Notes: a model not told the origin generated them from the sequence alone. A stretch of DNA of 64,000 nt from Arcuatula senhousia (GCA_963971305.1 OZ020313.1:19727260-19791259), one strand, 5' to 3'. Counted from the stretch's first letter, positions 44,801-57,791 are shown. Program-made: numbers and translations.

Positions 44801-47800
44801 CCCTTCGTCTTGGTACTGCCTATGCTTAGCCCCTACGGCAAAGTTTGGACCGAGCTTTTGGGATTTGCTAGCTCTATGCTAGCATAATCCATTCTCAAAA
44901 TCCCCAGCTGGGTAAATTTTTCATTGTTCCACAATCCATGGTCAAAGTAGGGTCCCCCTGGCCATATAACCCTTCGTCTTGCTACTGCCTATGCTTAGCC
45001 CCTACGGCAAAGTTTGGACCGAGCTTTTGGGATTTGCTAGCTCTATGCTAGCATAATCCATTCTCAAAATCCCCAGCTGGGTAAATTTTTCATTGTTCCA
45101 CAATCCATGGTCAAAGTAGGGTCCCCCTGGCCATATAACCCTTCGTCTTGGTACTGCCTATGCTTAGCCCCTACGGCAAAGTTTGGACCGAGCTTTTGGG
45201 ATTTGCTAGCTCTATGCTAGCATAATCCATTCTCAAAATCCCCAGCTGGGTAAATTTTTCATTGTTCCACAATCCATGGTCAAAGTAGGGTCCCCCTGGC
45301 CATATAACCCTTCGTCTTGCTACTGCCTATGCTTAGCCCCTACGGCAAAGTTTGGACCGAGCTTTTGGGATTTGCTAGCTCTATGCTAGCATAATCCATT
45401 CCCAAAATCCCCAGCTGGGTAAATTTTTCATTGTTCCACAATCCATGGTCAAAGTAGGGTCCCCCTGGCCATATAACCCTTCGTCTTGGTACTGCCTATG
45501 CTTAGCCCCTACGGCAAAGTTTGGACCGAGCTTTTGGGATTTGCTAGCTCTATGCTAGCATAATCCATTCTCAAAATCCCCAGCTGGGTAAATTTTTCAT
45601 TGTTCCACAATCCATGGTCAAAGTAGGGTCCCCCTGGCCATATAACCCTTCGTCTTGCTACTGCCTATGCTTAGCCCCTACGGCAAAGTTTGGACCGAGC
45701 TTTTGGGATTTGCTAGCTCTATGCTAGCATAATCCATTCCCAAAATCCCCAGCTGGGTAAATTTTTCATTGTTCCACAATCCATGGTCAAAGTAGGGTCC
45801 CCCTGGCCATATAACCCTTCGTCTTGGTACTGCCTATGCTTAGCCCCTACGGCAAAGTTTGGACCGAGCTTTTGGGATTTGCTAGCTCTATGCTAGCATA
45901 ATCCATTCTCAAAATCCCCAGCTGGGTAAATTTTTCATTGTTCCACAATCCATGGTCAAAGTAGGGTCCCCCTGGCCATATAACCCTTCGTCTTGCTACT
46001 GCCTATGCTTAGCCCCTACGGCAAAGTTTGGACCGAGCTTTTGGGATTTGCTAGCTCTATGCTAGCATAATCCATTCTCAAAATCCCCAGCTGGGTAAAT
46101 TTTTCATTGTTCCACAATCCATGGTCAAAGTAGGGTCCCCCTGGCCATATAACCCTTCGTCTTGCTACTGCCTATGCTTAGCCCCTACGGCAAAGTTTGG
46201 ACCGAGCTTTTGGGATTTGCTAGCTCTATGCTAGCATAATCCATTCTCAAAATCCCCAGCTGGGTAAATTTTTCATTGTTCCACAATCCATGGTCAAAGT
46301 AGGGTCCCCCTGGCCATATAACCCTTCGTCTTGCTACTGCCTATGCTTAGCCCCTACGGCAAAGTTTGGACCGAGCTTTTGGGATTTGCTAGCTCTATGC
46401 TAGCATAATCCATTCCCAAAATCCCCAGCTGGGTAAATTTTTCATTGTTCCACAATCCATGGTCAAAGTAGGGTCCCCCTGGCCATATAACCCTTCGTCT
46501 TGGTACTGCCTATGCTTAGCCCCTACGGCAAAGTTTGGACCGAGCTTTTGGGATTTGCTAGCTCTATGCTAGCATAATCCATTCTCAAAATCCCCAGCTG
46601 GGTAAATTTTTCATTGTTCCACAATCCATGGTCAAAGTAGGGTCCCCCTGGCCATATAACCCTTCGTCTTGCTACTGCCTATGCTTAGCCCCTACGGCAA
46701 AGTTTGGACCGAGCTTTTGGGATTTGCTAGCTCTATGCTAGCATAATCCATTCTCAAAATCCCCAGCTGGGTAAATTTTTCATTGTTCCACAATCCATGG
46801 TCAAAGTAGGGTCCCCCTGGCCATATAACCCTTCGTCTTGGTACTGCCTATGCTTAGCCCCTACGGCAAAGTTTGGACCGAGCTTTTGGGATTTGCTAGC
46901 TCTATGCTAGCATAATCCATTCTCAAAATCCCCAGCTGGGTAAATTTTTCATTGTTCCACAATCCATGGTCAAAGTAGGGTCCCCCTGGCCATATAACCC
47001 TTCGTCTTGCTACTGCCTATGCTTAGCCCCTACGGCAAAGTTTGGACCGAGCTTTTGGGATTTGCTAGCTCTATGCTAGCATAATCCATTCCCAAAATCC
47101 CCAGCTGGGTAAATTTTTCATTGTTCCACAATCCATGGTCAAAGTAGGGTCCCCCTGGCCATATAACCCTTCGTCTTGGTACTGCCTATGCTTAGCCCCT
47201 ACGGCAAAGTTTGGACCGAGCTTTTGGGATTTGCTAGCTCTATGCTAGCATAATCCATTCTCAAAATCCCCAGCTGGGTAAATTTTTCATTGTTCCACAA
47301 TCCATGGTCAAAGTAGGGTCCCCCTGGCCATATAACCCTTCGTCTTGCTACTGCCTATGCTTAGCCCCTACGGCAAAGTTTGGACCGAGCTTTTGGGATT
47401 TGCTAGCTCTATGCTAGCATAATCCATTCTCAAAATCCCCAGCTGGGTAAATTTTTCATTGTTCCACAATCCATGGTCAAAGTAGGGTCCCCCTGGCCAT
47501 ATAACCCTTCGTCTTGGTACTGCCTATGCTTAGCCCCTACGGCAAAGTTTGGACCGAGCTTTTGGGATTTGCTAGCTCTATGCTAGCATAATCCATTCTC
47601 AAAATCCCCAGCTGGGTAAATTTTTCATTGTTCCACAATCCATGGTCAAAGTAGGGTCCCCCTGGCCATATAACCCTTCGTCTTGCTACTGCCTATGCTT
47701 AGCCCCTACGGCAAAGTTTGGACCGAGCTTTTGGGATTTGCTAGCTCTATGCTAGCATAATCCATTCCCAAAATCCCCAGCTGGGTAAATTTTTCATTGT

Positions 47801-49091
47801 TCCACAATCCATGGTCAAAGTAGGGTCCCCCTGGCCATATAACCCTTCGTCTTGGTACTGCCTATGCTTAGCCCCTACGGCAAAGTTTGGACCGAGCTTT
47901 TGGGATTTGCTAGCTCTATGCTAGCATAATCCATTCTCAAAATCCCCAGCTGGGTAAATTTTTCATTGTTCCACAATCCATGGTCAAAGTAGGGTCCCCC
48001 TGGCCATATAACCCTTCGTCTTGCTACTGCCTATGCTTAGCCCCTACGGCAAAGTTTGGACCGAGCTTTTGGGATTTGCTAGCTCTATGCTAGCATAATC
48101 CATTCCCAAAATCCCCAGCTGGGTAAATTTTTCATTGTTCCACAATCCATGGTCAAAGTAGGGTCCCCCTGGCCATATAACCCTTCGTCTTGGTACTGCC
48201 TATGCTTAGCCCCTACGGCAAAGTTTGGACCGAGCTTTTGGGATTTGCTAGCTCTATGCTAGCATAATCCATTCTCAAAATCCCCAGCTGGGTAAATTTT
48301 TCATTGTTCCACAATCCATGGTCAAAGTAGGGTCCCCCTGGCCATATAACCCTTCGTCTTGCTACTGCCTATGCTTAGCCCCTACGGCAAAGTTTGGACC
48401 GAGCTTTTGGGATTTGCTAGCTCTATGCTAGCATAATCCATTCTCAAAATCCCCAGCTGGGTAAATTTTTCATTGTTCCACAATCCATGGTCAAAGTAGG
48501 GTCCCCCTGGCCATATAACCCTTCGTCTTGGTACTGCCTATGCTTAGCCCCTACGGCAAAGTTTGGACCGAGCTTTTGGGATTTGCTAGCTCTATGCTAG
48601 CATAATCCATTCTCAAAATCCCCAGCTGGGTAAATTTTTCATTGTTCCACAATCCATGGTCAAAGTAGGGTCCCCCTGGCCATATAACCCTTCGTCTTGC
48701 TACTGCCTATGCTTAGCCCCTACGGCAAAGTTTGGACCGAGCTTTTGGGATTTGCTAGCTCTATGCTAGCATAATCCATTCCCAAAATCCCCAGCTGGGT
48801 AAATTTTTCATTGTTCCACAATCCATGGTCAAAGTAGGGTCCCCCTGGCCATATAACCCTTCGTCTTGGTACTGCCTATGCTTAGCCCCTACGGCAAAGT
48901 TTGGACCGAGCTTTTGGGATTTGCTAGCTCTATGCTAGCATAATCCATTCTCAAAATCCCCAGCTGGGTAAATTTTTCATTGTTCCACAATCCATGGTCA
49001 AAGTAGGGTCCCCCTGGCCATATAACCCTTCGTCTTGCTACTGCCTATGCTTAGCCCCTACGGCAAAGTTTGGACCGAGCTTTTGGGATTT
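35819..49091. repeat. 169-bp satellite DNA with dimeric higher-order repeat
   Basis: There are 78 full monomers and a final 98-bp partial one. Nearly all are 169 bp; shorter ones (166, 168, 168 bp) are the first three beside the gap, plus two at about 38518 and 38855. Monomers alternate between two types. Type A has CTTGCTACTG with ATTCCCAAAA, and type B has CTTGGTACTG with ATTCTCAAAA, so the basic unit is a 338-bp dimer. Mixed monomers occur (listed under findings). Each monomer has a perfect inverted repeat TGCTAGC-TCTAT-GCTAGCA. Beyond these sites monomers look almost identical. There is no coding capacity; short frames in it are chance. Length near one nucleosome repeat is typical of animal satellites. 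A centromeric or heterochromatic role is only possible, not shown. Confidence 0.97.
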
Positions 49092-50317
49092 TCTTTTATA
49101 TTTGACTTTTCACGCATTGAAAAAAGTCCCCTTAAGATGTTGATAGTTTTGAAGAAAAAATATTTATAAGTCTAAAATAAATATGTTTATTTTGCATTTG
49201 CACTTTTTCATTTATTCAATTTCAAGGGATGCGTTGGATATCTTGATTTACTGTTTTACTTTTTTAGAACTTTTTTTGAGGATGCCGACCCGGAAGTTAA
49301 ACATGTTGACCCTTGTGTATGACATAGATATTTGTTTCAATCATTTTCTATGCAAGTTTTCTAACTTTTTATTTGCTATATATTTCCGATGCATTTAAAC
49401 GGTAAAATAGGGACGATCATTTATGTTTATATACCATAATTTACCATTTCTTTTGAAATCCTGTACTAAGTCAGGACCATTTTGATCTTCAATTTCTCTG
49501 GTATATCTTTCTTTTTTTTGTCTTTTCAATTCTTGGACATTTGAGATTGGATCTCCAAGTTAGTTATCTTGTTATTACCTTTATTTTTCATATGGTAATA
49601 AATTGTTTCTTAAAAAAAACCACCTCAAAAAGTAGTACGGACTGACATAGGTAATTACATGCAAACCCCCGTCCGAACATGTATTCGATAAAAAATTAGT
49701 AAAAATTACTATCCTCGGGGAAGGGAGAGGGTTACTTTTCGTATATTTGAATTCGAAAATTAAATACCTTTTAATATCCCCCCCAAAAAAAACCTTATCC
49801 CATAATTGACGCTGAAAACTGAAGATAAAGATTGGTATCGTGTATTCATTTACAAATACTCAAAAATGGTTATTCAATCAACAAAAATTTTTAAAGATGT
49901 ATGTACAGTATATAAGAAAAGTTTAAAAAATAAATCAATATATAATTATGTTTCTTTATTCTTTCTTAAACTGCGATAAAATGGTTGGTCTTGTCATACA
50001 ATTAGGAAGTAAATATTCTTAACCTTATTATATCATTAGTTTTTTCCCCAACTAATCACATCAACCTGAAAATGCCGGCTATTCCAGCGGCATGTATCAT
50101 CGCCTTCCACACGTACTAGTATATAGAAAGTCCCCCCCCCCTTTTTCCGAGTCAATGTCTAAAAATCCTTGATCAAAAAACAAATATAATATGTCAAAAT
50201 GGTCAAAACCTACCTCTATGGTCTATTTTTAGCCACGACGATTATATTTTTCCTTAAAAAAGTCAAAATTCCGCATCATACACTAAAAAAAACCACGCCA
50301 TGCTGGACTTTTAGTGT
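49092..50317. other. Intergenic, no gene recognised
   Basis: AT-rich flank of the satellite. It starts within a monomer at 49092 without any repeat signature. No coding frame recognised. Confidence 0.5.
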
Positions 50318-50401
50318 CAGAGCAGTTAAAGTTTGAAAAAGTTAACAGACGGACGGACGACAAAGATTAATGCTCGCATGACCCTTCGGTTCAGGTGAGC
50401 A
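50318..50401 (-). mobile_element. HINE family 1, 5' end only, minus strand
   Basis: Reverse complement of the family start: GCTCACCTGAACCGAAGGG, then GTCGTCCGTCCGTCTGTTAAC. Only the first ~80 bp survive. Confidence 0.6.
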
Positions 50402-51300
50402 AAAATGTGTATAGAAAAATTGTACGATATTGCGATTTTTTGGTTTTTAGATATTACCATTTTCGCGCGTTTTCTTATTGTTCGCTAGCTTATTGTTCGC
50501 TAGCTTGATTTTTGTTATTGTTCGCTGGCTTATTGTTCGCTAGCTTGAGTTTAGTTAGTGCCTCTTTGCTTTTTTCATATAATTTGCAGTTAAAGACAAA
50601 ACCGCCATTTCACTTCTACAGCTGGCAATTTCTTCATATATATGACCAATATCAGGCTTACACTATCTTTAATCATTTAGAAAAAAAATATAATAATAAA
50701 AATTAGCAATTTTAAATAAGTGCGTATGTATTTTACGGAATTTGGAAAAAAAAGACATTCAAAAATATAAAAAAAAACATCAAATAAACCGTGTGTTAAT
50801 TTCAGGAGGTTTGTGATTTAAATTAACACCCACCAGTAATTGTGTAACATATTGCATTAAATATAAAATCATCATTTCAAGTCTTGCAAAAACTGGAAAT
50901 AAACAGGTTAGTTTTTTATATATATATATTAAATTTGAATGTTATGCAATTTCTGTCACTTTCGTATAAAGTCATAAAAACATATATTATCGGGCTTTTA
51001 AAAACTCTTTCTTATTATTTTTTTTTTCATTTATTTTTCATCTAGTATACTCGTGAACATAATCCCGTCTCTATAAACCTTTCCCGCCAAAAGTACGATT
51101 AAACCCTTCTTATTCCAAATCTTATTATCGTATAAATTCATGTTTGAGCTCTGTGGATTTAATTGTTTCTATAACCGCAACATAAAGGAGAAGAGTTAAC
51201 AACTGATTTTGTCTCCTTTGACATGGATTTGCAACATGAACCCGTTTGGCGGTACTTTCTTGAAATTAAAGTAAGAACGCTCGCGTCTTCATCTCTAATA
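50402..51300. other. Intergenic with a short 16-bp tandem repeat
   Basis: Around 50475-50545, TTATTGTTCGCTAGC recurs four times with small changes. A (TA)n run is near 50920. No gene recognised. Confidence 0.5.
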
Positions 51301-52735
51301 GCCCTGTCACACTATAACGTTTTAGCCAACGTGTGCCGACGTTTTAGAATATATTTTCAACACGCTGGTGTGCGTTGTGTAAGTTTTGTACACGTTATGA
51401 ACACGCTACAAACACGTTAGCGAACGTCAGCGTGCGTTGGTGAACGCCGAGTGCGTCGCAAATTTTTCAACATGCTTAAAATTTCCGACGTTCGCCAACG
51501 TGTTAGAAATAAATTATTCGAACGCTAGGCATAAGTTAGAAGGACGTTATACCTACGCTGATGTACGCTATGTGGTCGTTATGCGCACGTTGAAATGCGT
51601 TTGACGAACGCTAAGCTAAATGGAAACGAACGTGTCTAGCGATAATACAGCGCACGTCTAGCGTCAGTCTAACGACCAAGAAACCTATTCAACGTGTCTT
51701 AAACGTGTACAGAGCGCACAGAGCGTCATTGTAACGAACGAGTAGCGTATCAGTCCAAGAATGTTATAAGTTAGATTGAATTACAAGGGGGAAAGTCAAT
51801 TTCAAAAGTTTCAAATACTAATTCAAACCTGAAAAAAAATCTTTTACAAAAAAAAAAGAACAAAGCCAAAAAGATCTAGAATATAACAAAGACAACTTAG
51901 ATGGTCTGGAATTGAAAGTAATTCTGTAATACACCTGTCGTGTTTTCGGTGGACATGTCTTTGGTAGAAAAATACTCAAATACAACGAGTAACGACAGTC
52001 TAACTTTAATACTCATTTGAAATAATGTGTATTTTTGATATTCAATAAGCACACGCCTTTTTCTCTATTAAGGACATCATGAGTCAGTGCTATAAAAAGG
52101 ATGCTAGGCAAACTCTACATACCGGTATTTCTTACATGTATATACTAATTTGAGATTTTGAGAGTTTGTTAACAAGCGCATGCATTACTCTCTGTATATT
52201 TTTGACATATAAAATCTACACTATATTTTATTCTTTTAGAGTGCAAAAATAATCACTATCGGTTAAAAAACGACTTTAGAATAATTATATATTCATATTA
52301 CCGGAACGCTGAAAACCAATATTTTTATAACGAAACAAAATTCACATGATGTATCTATAATTATTAATTAATCCAGCAATACATTTAAGCCAGATAATAG
52401 ATCTATTTGGGCTACTGGAAATGATACTAAAGAAAAGAACAGAAATCCTAGGTCTCCCCACCGAAAGAAAAAAATATAAGTTAGACTAACGCTATGAATG
52501 CGTTCTGCAGTCGTCACACATGCGCTAGGCAAACGTCAAGTACGCCGGACAAACGCTATAGATAAGTTTTGAATAAGTTTGTCGTGCGTTGCAGGTAGTT
52601 AGTCTGACGCTTTGTGGTCGTTCACCGAGATATTTTTTGAATTTTTTTACAGCGACTGCCAACGTGTTCCAACGTTTTAGAAAATTATTCGAACGTTCGG
52701 CACACGTTGGCTAAAACGTTATAGTGTGACAGGGC
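51301..52735. mobile_element. TIR transposon-like element, 1435 bp, ACG-rich ends
   Basis: The first 38 bp (starting GCCCTGTCACACTATAACG) and the last 38 bp are perfect inverted repeats, and similarity continues in diverged form. Next to each end lies several hundred bp dense in AACGT, GAACG and CGTTNG-like motifs on both strands. The middle (about 51780-52480) is AT-rich and non-coding. There is no transposase, so it is non-autonomous. The target duplication is unclear; ATA occurs near both ends, but offset by one base on the right. Confidence 0.75.
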
Positions 52736-54432
52736 CATAACGGATTTTAGCGCATGCAAAAAAAATATCCTAATTTTGCACACTTCATAATATTAGGGTG
52801 TTTGTTTAAGCATGCAAATATTCAAAATCAATCGGTGAAGATTTTCGTTTGTATGGAGTACCGTAGTGAATCACTGAGGCGCGCTGCATTAAGGTGGGAT
52901 GATACCAAATGAAGGGTTATTTTTTTCAACTATTTTGCGCACTGAAAGATATTGATATGATGAATTAGATAACTAATTTATCATAGGGGTCACCGATCAT
53001 TTTTATGAGTTTTTCCACTTTGAAATTTATGTAAATAATGCTAATTTTACTAAAGGTAATAGGAAAATACGAAGATTTGTATGTACGAATTTGCTTGTGC
53101 TATACTTATGGTCATCAAGAAACATTTTTTTTCTGGTAAAAACAAACAATTTTTTTTTCGTATCGCACATTGACTCTAACAAAATAATGATAGAGGGGAG
53201 CAAGTCCCTGAGTAAGGGACGTTATCGTGTTACGATAAAACTTCTCAGAAGGTTAGTCAGAATTTTCTGATTTACCAATAAATTTTCTAATATTTTTGTC
53301 ATTGAAATTTACGATTGTAAAATTCAAAATTGTTTGAAACACCAGTTTTCTTTACATATACTGCACATGGTCGATATCCACGGTGCTGGATTTGGCTTCC
53401 CTCTTCTCCTTTTGGCTTTTGTTTTTTTTTACCTTCCAATGTTTCGATTTTTATTTTAAATGCTGATGATGAGAGGGTAAACGCCTTAAAATATCGATAT
53501 ACATCATAGCCAAATTTACTGTTTTTTATACCCGTTTTGGTATTTGTATACACTCAATTATAAAGCAACAGAAATCACTTTAACACTTTATAATTAGCAC
53601 TATTTTTATCTATAAATCAGTTCTGCAAAGGTATAAAGTAATATTGTCTCATTTGCATTTGTAAAATGTAAAACCTTCTGGAACTTTGTTCGCCACCAAT
53701 ACCGACAAATATTTTTTTTTAAAGAGAGAAAAACAAATTTGTTCTATTATATCTTTTAATGCATTTGTAGACGGAAGTCGGTCGTAACTACAATTGAGGC
53801 AAGTGAGACAATTGCCTCTCTAAAAGTTTTGGCAATTTTAAAAAGAAATATAATAGTTAAATGAAAATTGTCGTTTCGTATGTTTGGGGGCCAATCCCCA
53901 TTGTTTATACTTTGATAACGTGAGGTTTGTTCTCCGTATTGAGTCACAAGTAGGTGTTGTTAACGATCGTTTTCTTGATGATCCGGCTTCTGAGAAAAAC
54001 AAACGCCTGAAAGTGATGAATAGACTTTGTGGCCTTGCAATGCTTCATGACCGTTTATCTAAAGACTGTGTTGTCGGCCATCGTAGCATTCCATGATGTT
54101 TGGTGAGGATGAAATCAAAAGGACATGTACTTCAAATATCTACTGTCTAAAAATCCAAAACCATACAACTACACTACGAGGAAGCAGAGAATTGAACAGC
54201 AATAACATAGCAAAACCACCTTATAAAACAAGAAATTTCAGATTATCAGGGAAGCTTGTTGCCACAAATGTTTAATTGTAAATGGTTAAAACTTAAAATA
54301 TACCAATTGCGATAAGGAAAGACAATTCCGTTGTAAACGAAATGATACATCTGTGCTCACGTGTTGAATCAAAATCCAACAGGTTGGTTATTGTAGTTGT
54401 TTATGTGTGTGTGGGGTTTTTTTTTTTTTTTG
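52736..54432. other. Intergenic, no gene recognised
   Basis: Several short frames exist (for example plus-strand 53884-54096), but none resembles a known protein. Confidence 0.45.
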
Positions 54433-54626
54433 GTCCATGTGAGCTATTGTCATCACTTGGCGTCCGTAGTCGTCTGTCGTGTTCGTCTGTTTACAATTTT
54501 TAAAAGCTCTACAAATGTCCCCATTGGGTCGAACTTGTCAGATAAACATTTTTAGGGAGAATAGCTCAAAAGAGACCATTATAGCCTAAGGGCGAGGTGA
54601 GATATTCAGGCACATGGGAGCCTCTT
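54433..54626 (+). mobile_element. HINE family 1, short internally deleted copy
   Basis: It has family 5' sequence (GTCCATGTGAGCTATTGTCATC, CGTCTG repeats), a single piece of the central repeat, and the 3' end with AGGCACATGGGAGCCT and CTCTTG. Almost all tandem repeats are missing. Confidence 0.65.
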
Positions 54627-55967
54627 GTTGTAAACTTTTTTTGTCTTTGCCGTTTGATCTTCTGACATTGTGAACATAAAACTGATTGAGGAAAGGCCAA
54701 TAAATAGTTCTTATAGAGATAATAGAGTGACATGCAGTTTAATAAACATACAAAATAGATAATGGATTTAGTAGGGTACAGCCGTTAACTGGAGACAGCT
54801 AGGTGACGTAGAGATACGGATTCGAATCCAGCTCACACCTTTTTGGAATTTCCAATGTTATTTGCAGTACAAAGACTTTATGTCATACTGTCAAACATAA
54901 CGCACCTTCTAGTAAGCAGCTGTATCCAACCAAATTCATTATCTATTTCAAAAAAAAGTTCAAACATAATGTTATTGTAGCTAACCGGTGTATTGTTTCA
55001 GACGCTATCAAGGTATGTATACATGTATACCGCATTCTCTTGAATAATGTAAATTAAAGTTCTAGTTGAAACTTACATTTTAAAAGCCTGAGCCAGAATG
55101 TCATTGTTTGATAAAGGGAGGCAGTTGACGATTGGAAAATTGAAGTCATGAAATGTTTGATTATGGCCTTGTAAAACGGTCACTCATTCCTTATGCGTCA
55201 AATAAGACTTCTGAGAATCTGTCGGATCTTTAATTTCAAGATACATACTAATTATAAGAAAGGTACCACCAGCCATTTATTCTGAATGGAGGACAGGCCA
55301 ATAGAAGTTTCCTTTTACAATGTTTAAGTCTTAAAGTGATTGTTAGAAGTCTGCTTTTGATAGGAATAAAGGAACATATCAGTTGTACACATGGTCATCC
55401 AATGTTTATTAGAATTCCGATTGCCTGATGAAATAATCGATGAGAAAATTTGCCACGTTTGTTACACTCATTTATTGTTTAAATTGTTTTAAAAGGCAGC
55501 AACTAATAAACCTTGCTTCAGGTTCAAATAGCTCTCAGGAGACGCCCAGAATGCAGGATTCCACATCATTTACCCCAGAGCTTCTGGGGGCCTTGACGAA
55601 GTTTTTTTTGCCTCGCTTCGTTCGGCGATCTGGTTTGCCTCACCATTAATTAAACCCTAGTTACGGCCTTGTTAACGTACATTTTGCATAGTGTTAAGAT
55701 GTCAAAATTTTAAACGTTTTACCAAATAAACAGAAGCGCAAAATTAATGATTATAAGCAATCGTGTGTTTTGGCATGCATTTGAATTTTAAATTTTCCAT
55801 CAAATGGATGGTAGATTATCAATAAAACTCTGCACATTTAAATTTCTTGGTATAATGGAGTTGTTGCATTCCTTTATTTGATGTGTTATGTTATCTTTGT
55901 ATTATTTCCTGTCAAAAATATTTGCATTTGAAATCTTTATGAAATCAGTTGTTAAACTTGATAACTA
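54627..55967. other. Intergenic, no gene recognised
   Basis: No convincing coding frame. A B-box-like GGATTCGAATCC occurs at 54827 without a matching A-box or acceptor stem. Confidence 0.45.
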
Positions 55968-57683
55968 CGGCAAGCCGTTTTTATATTTATTCCAATTTCA
56001 AGATATCTTGTTAAGTAAGATATCTTATAAACTAAAGGAGATATCTGTAGAAGCAGAAATATTCGTGGGGGATTAATTTTCTATTATTTTGTGGGTAGGA
56101 AAAATCCACGAAATCAAATCCCCTAGAATTTTGAATATTTAGTGAAAGAGTGTATATCAAAATTACAAAAAAAACACGAAAATTTGTCCCCACCAATTCA
56201 GTTTTGTGCTCTTAAACACGAAATTTTATCCCCACGAAAATAAATGATTATACAGTAATCGAGAAATCTTAATTACTAAAAAAAACTAGCTGACATATTG
56301 AATACGATATTTTATTAAACCGTTATCAAAGATATATAAGATATCTCATTTAATTATTAAGATATCTTATTTAGTTTAAAAGATATCTGAATAACTAAAT
56401 AAGATATCTTATTAACTAGTTAAGATATCTTTTAAACTATTTCCTATAAAGATATCTTATGAACAAATAGAGATATCTTATAGATTAAATAAGATATCAT
56501 ATAATCGAAACGAGATATCTTATTTAATAAATCAGATATTTGATTAAAGTTATAAAGGTATCTAATTAGTTATGCACGATATCTCATTTTATAATTAAGA
56601 TATCTTATTTACCTAAAAAGATATTTTGTAAACTAGATAAGATATCTAATTAATTAAGATATTTTTTAAAATAATTTCTTTTAAAAATATCTTAGAAACT
56701 ATTAGAGATATCTTATAAACTAAATTAGATATCTTATATACTCATAAAGATATCTTACAAGTTAAATAAGATATCTTATATAATAAATAAGATATCTTAT
56801 GAACTAATAAAATATATTTTATATTAAATATGATATATAAACAGTTTGCATTTATTATTCTTATAAGGATATTAGTTTATAAAAATATGTTTTTAAAGTT
56901 ACAAAGATATCTGATCAAATGTGTTAGATATCTCATATTATAATAAATATGACAAACCGTTTTTATATTTAATCCAATTTCAAGATATCTTGTTAAGTTA
57001 AGTAAGATATCTCGTAAACTAATCGATATATCTAAATTATTAAGTTAGATATCTTATTAAACCGTTATTAAAGATATCTCATTTAATATATACGATATCG
57101 TATAAAATAATTAAGATATCATATCTAGTTAAAAAGATATCTGATTAAATAAATAAGGATTCTTATCAACAAATAAAGATATATTTTATACAATTTCTTA
57201 AAAAGGATATCTTAAAACAAATAGAGATATCTTATAAATTAAATAAGATATCTAATAAACGAATCGCGATATCTTATATACTACATTAGATATCTGATTA
57301 AACTGGTTATAAAGATATCTTATTAAATATTTTAAATACCTCATTTTATAATAAAGATATCTTATTTATTTAAAAAGATAGCTTGTTAACTTATTTAGAT
57401 ATCTTTTTAATGATTTATTTAAAGATATCTTAGAAACTATTTTAAAGATATCTTATAAACTAAATAAGAAATCTTAGATATTAAATAAGATATCTTATAA
57501 ACTACATAAGATATCTTATACAATATATAAGATATCTTATAAATTAAATAAGTGACTTATTAACCTCAATTTCATTAAGATATATTTTTATTTTATATAT
57601 TAGACATCTTATGAACTAATAAAGATATCTTATATATTATATAAGATATCTTGAAATTGAATAAATATAAAAACGGCTTGCCA
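55968..57683. mobile_element. TIR-bounded array of 21-bp palindromic AAGATATCTT repeats
   Basis: The left end starts CGGCAAGCCGTTTTTATA and the right end is its inverted partner (TGGCAAGCCGTTTTTATA). Homology covers about 40 bp, and TA lies immediately outside both ends (55966-55967 and 57684-57685), as in TA-targeting transposons. The interior consists of several dozen AAGATATCTT-type palindromes. Centres are mostly exactly 21 bp apart, with occasional 25- and 27-bp spacings. The palindrome is much better conserved than the AT-rich spacer. The left end sequence recurs internally at about 56943, so the element looks like two head-to-tail copies. It has no coding capacity. The right end is about 110 bp before the SLC1 start codon. 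Confidence 0.85.
56062..56238. mobile_element. Small inverted-repeat element inside the palindrome array
   Basis: The regular palindrome spacing is interrupted by sequence bounded by ATTCGTGGGGGAT and, inverted, ATTTTCGTGGGGATAAA, with a further CACGAAAT/ATTTCGTG pair inside. Probably a MITE-like insertion; exact ends are uncertain. Confidence 0.5.
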
Positions 57684-57791
57684 TAGATAACACACAATTT
57701 CGTACTTTTCAGTCACTAAAAACAATTCTCTTTAAAAAGGCGGAAGACGCTTGTTCATAGACCTGTACTCGAATATTTGCAACTGAAAAAA

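Noticed and set aside
35819..49091. CRISPR-like regular repeats
   Set aside because: Monomers are directly adjacent with no variable spacers; this is eukaryotic satellite DNA.
51301..52735. Assignment of the ACG-rich TIR element to a named DNA transposon superfamily
   Set aside because: No transposase and no clear target duplication; the ends alone are not enough.
53884..54096. 70-residue frame
   Set aside because: No recognisable motif, no splice context and no similarity I could recall.
54779..54845. tRNA or tRNA-derived SINE (GGATTCGAATCC followed by a T-run)
   Set aside because: No A-box at the right distance and no acceptor stem pairing; probably a chance B-box.
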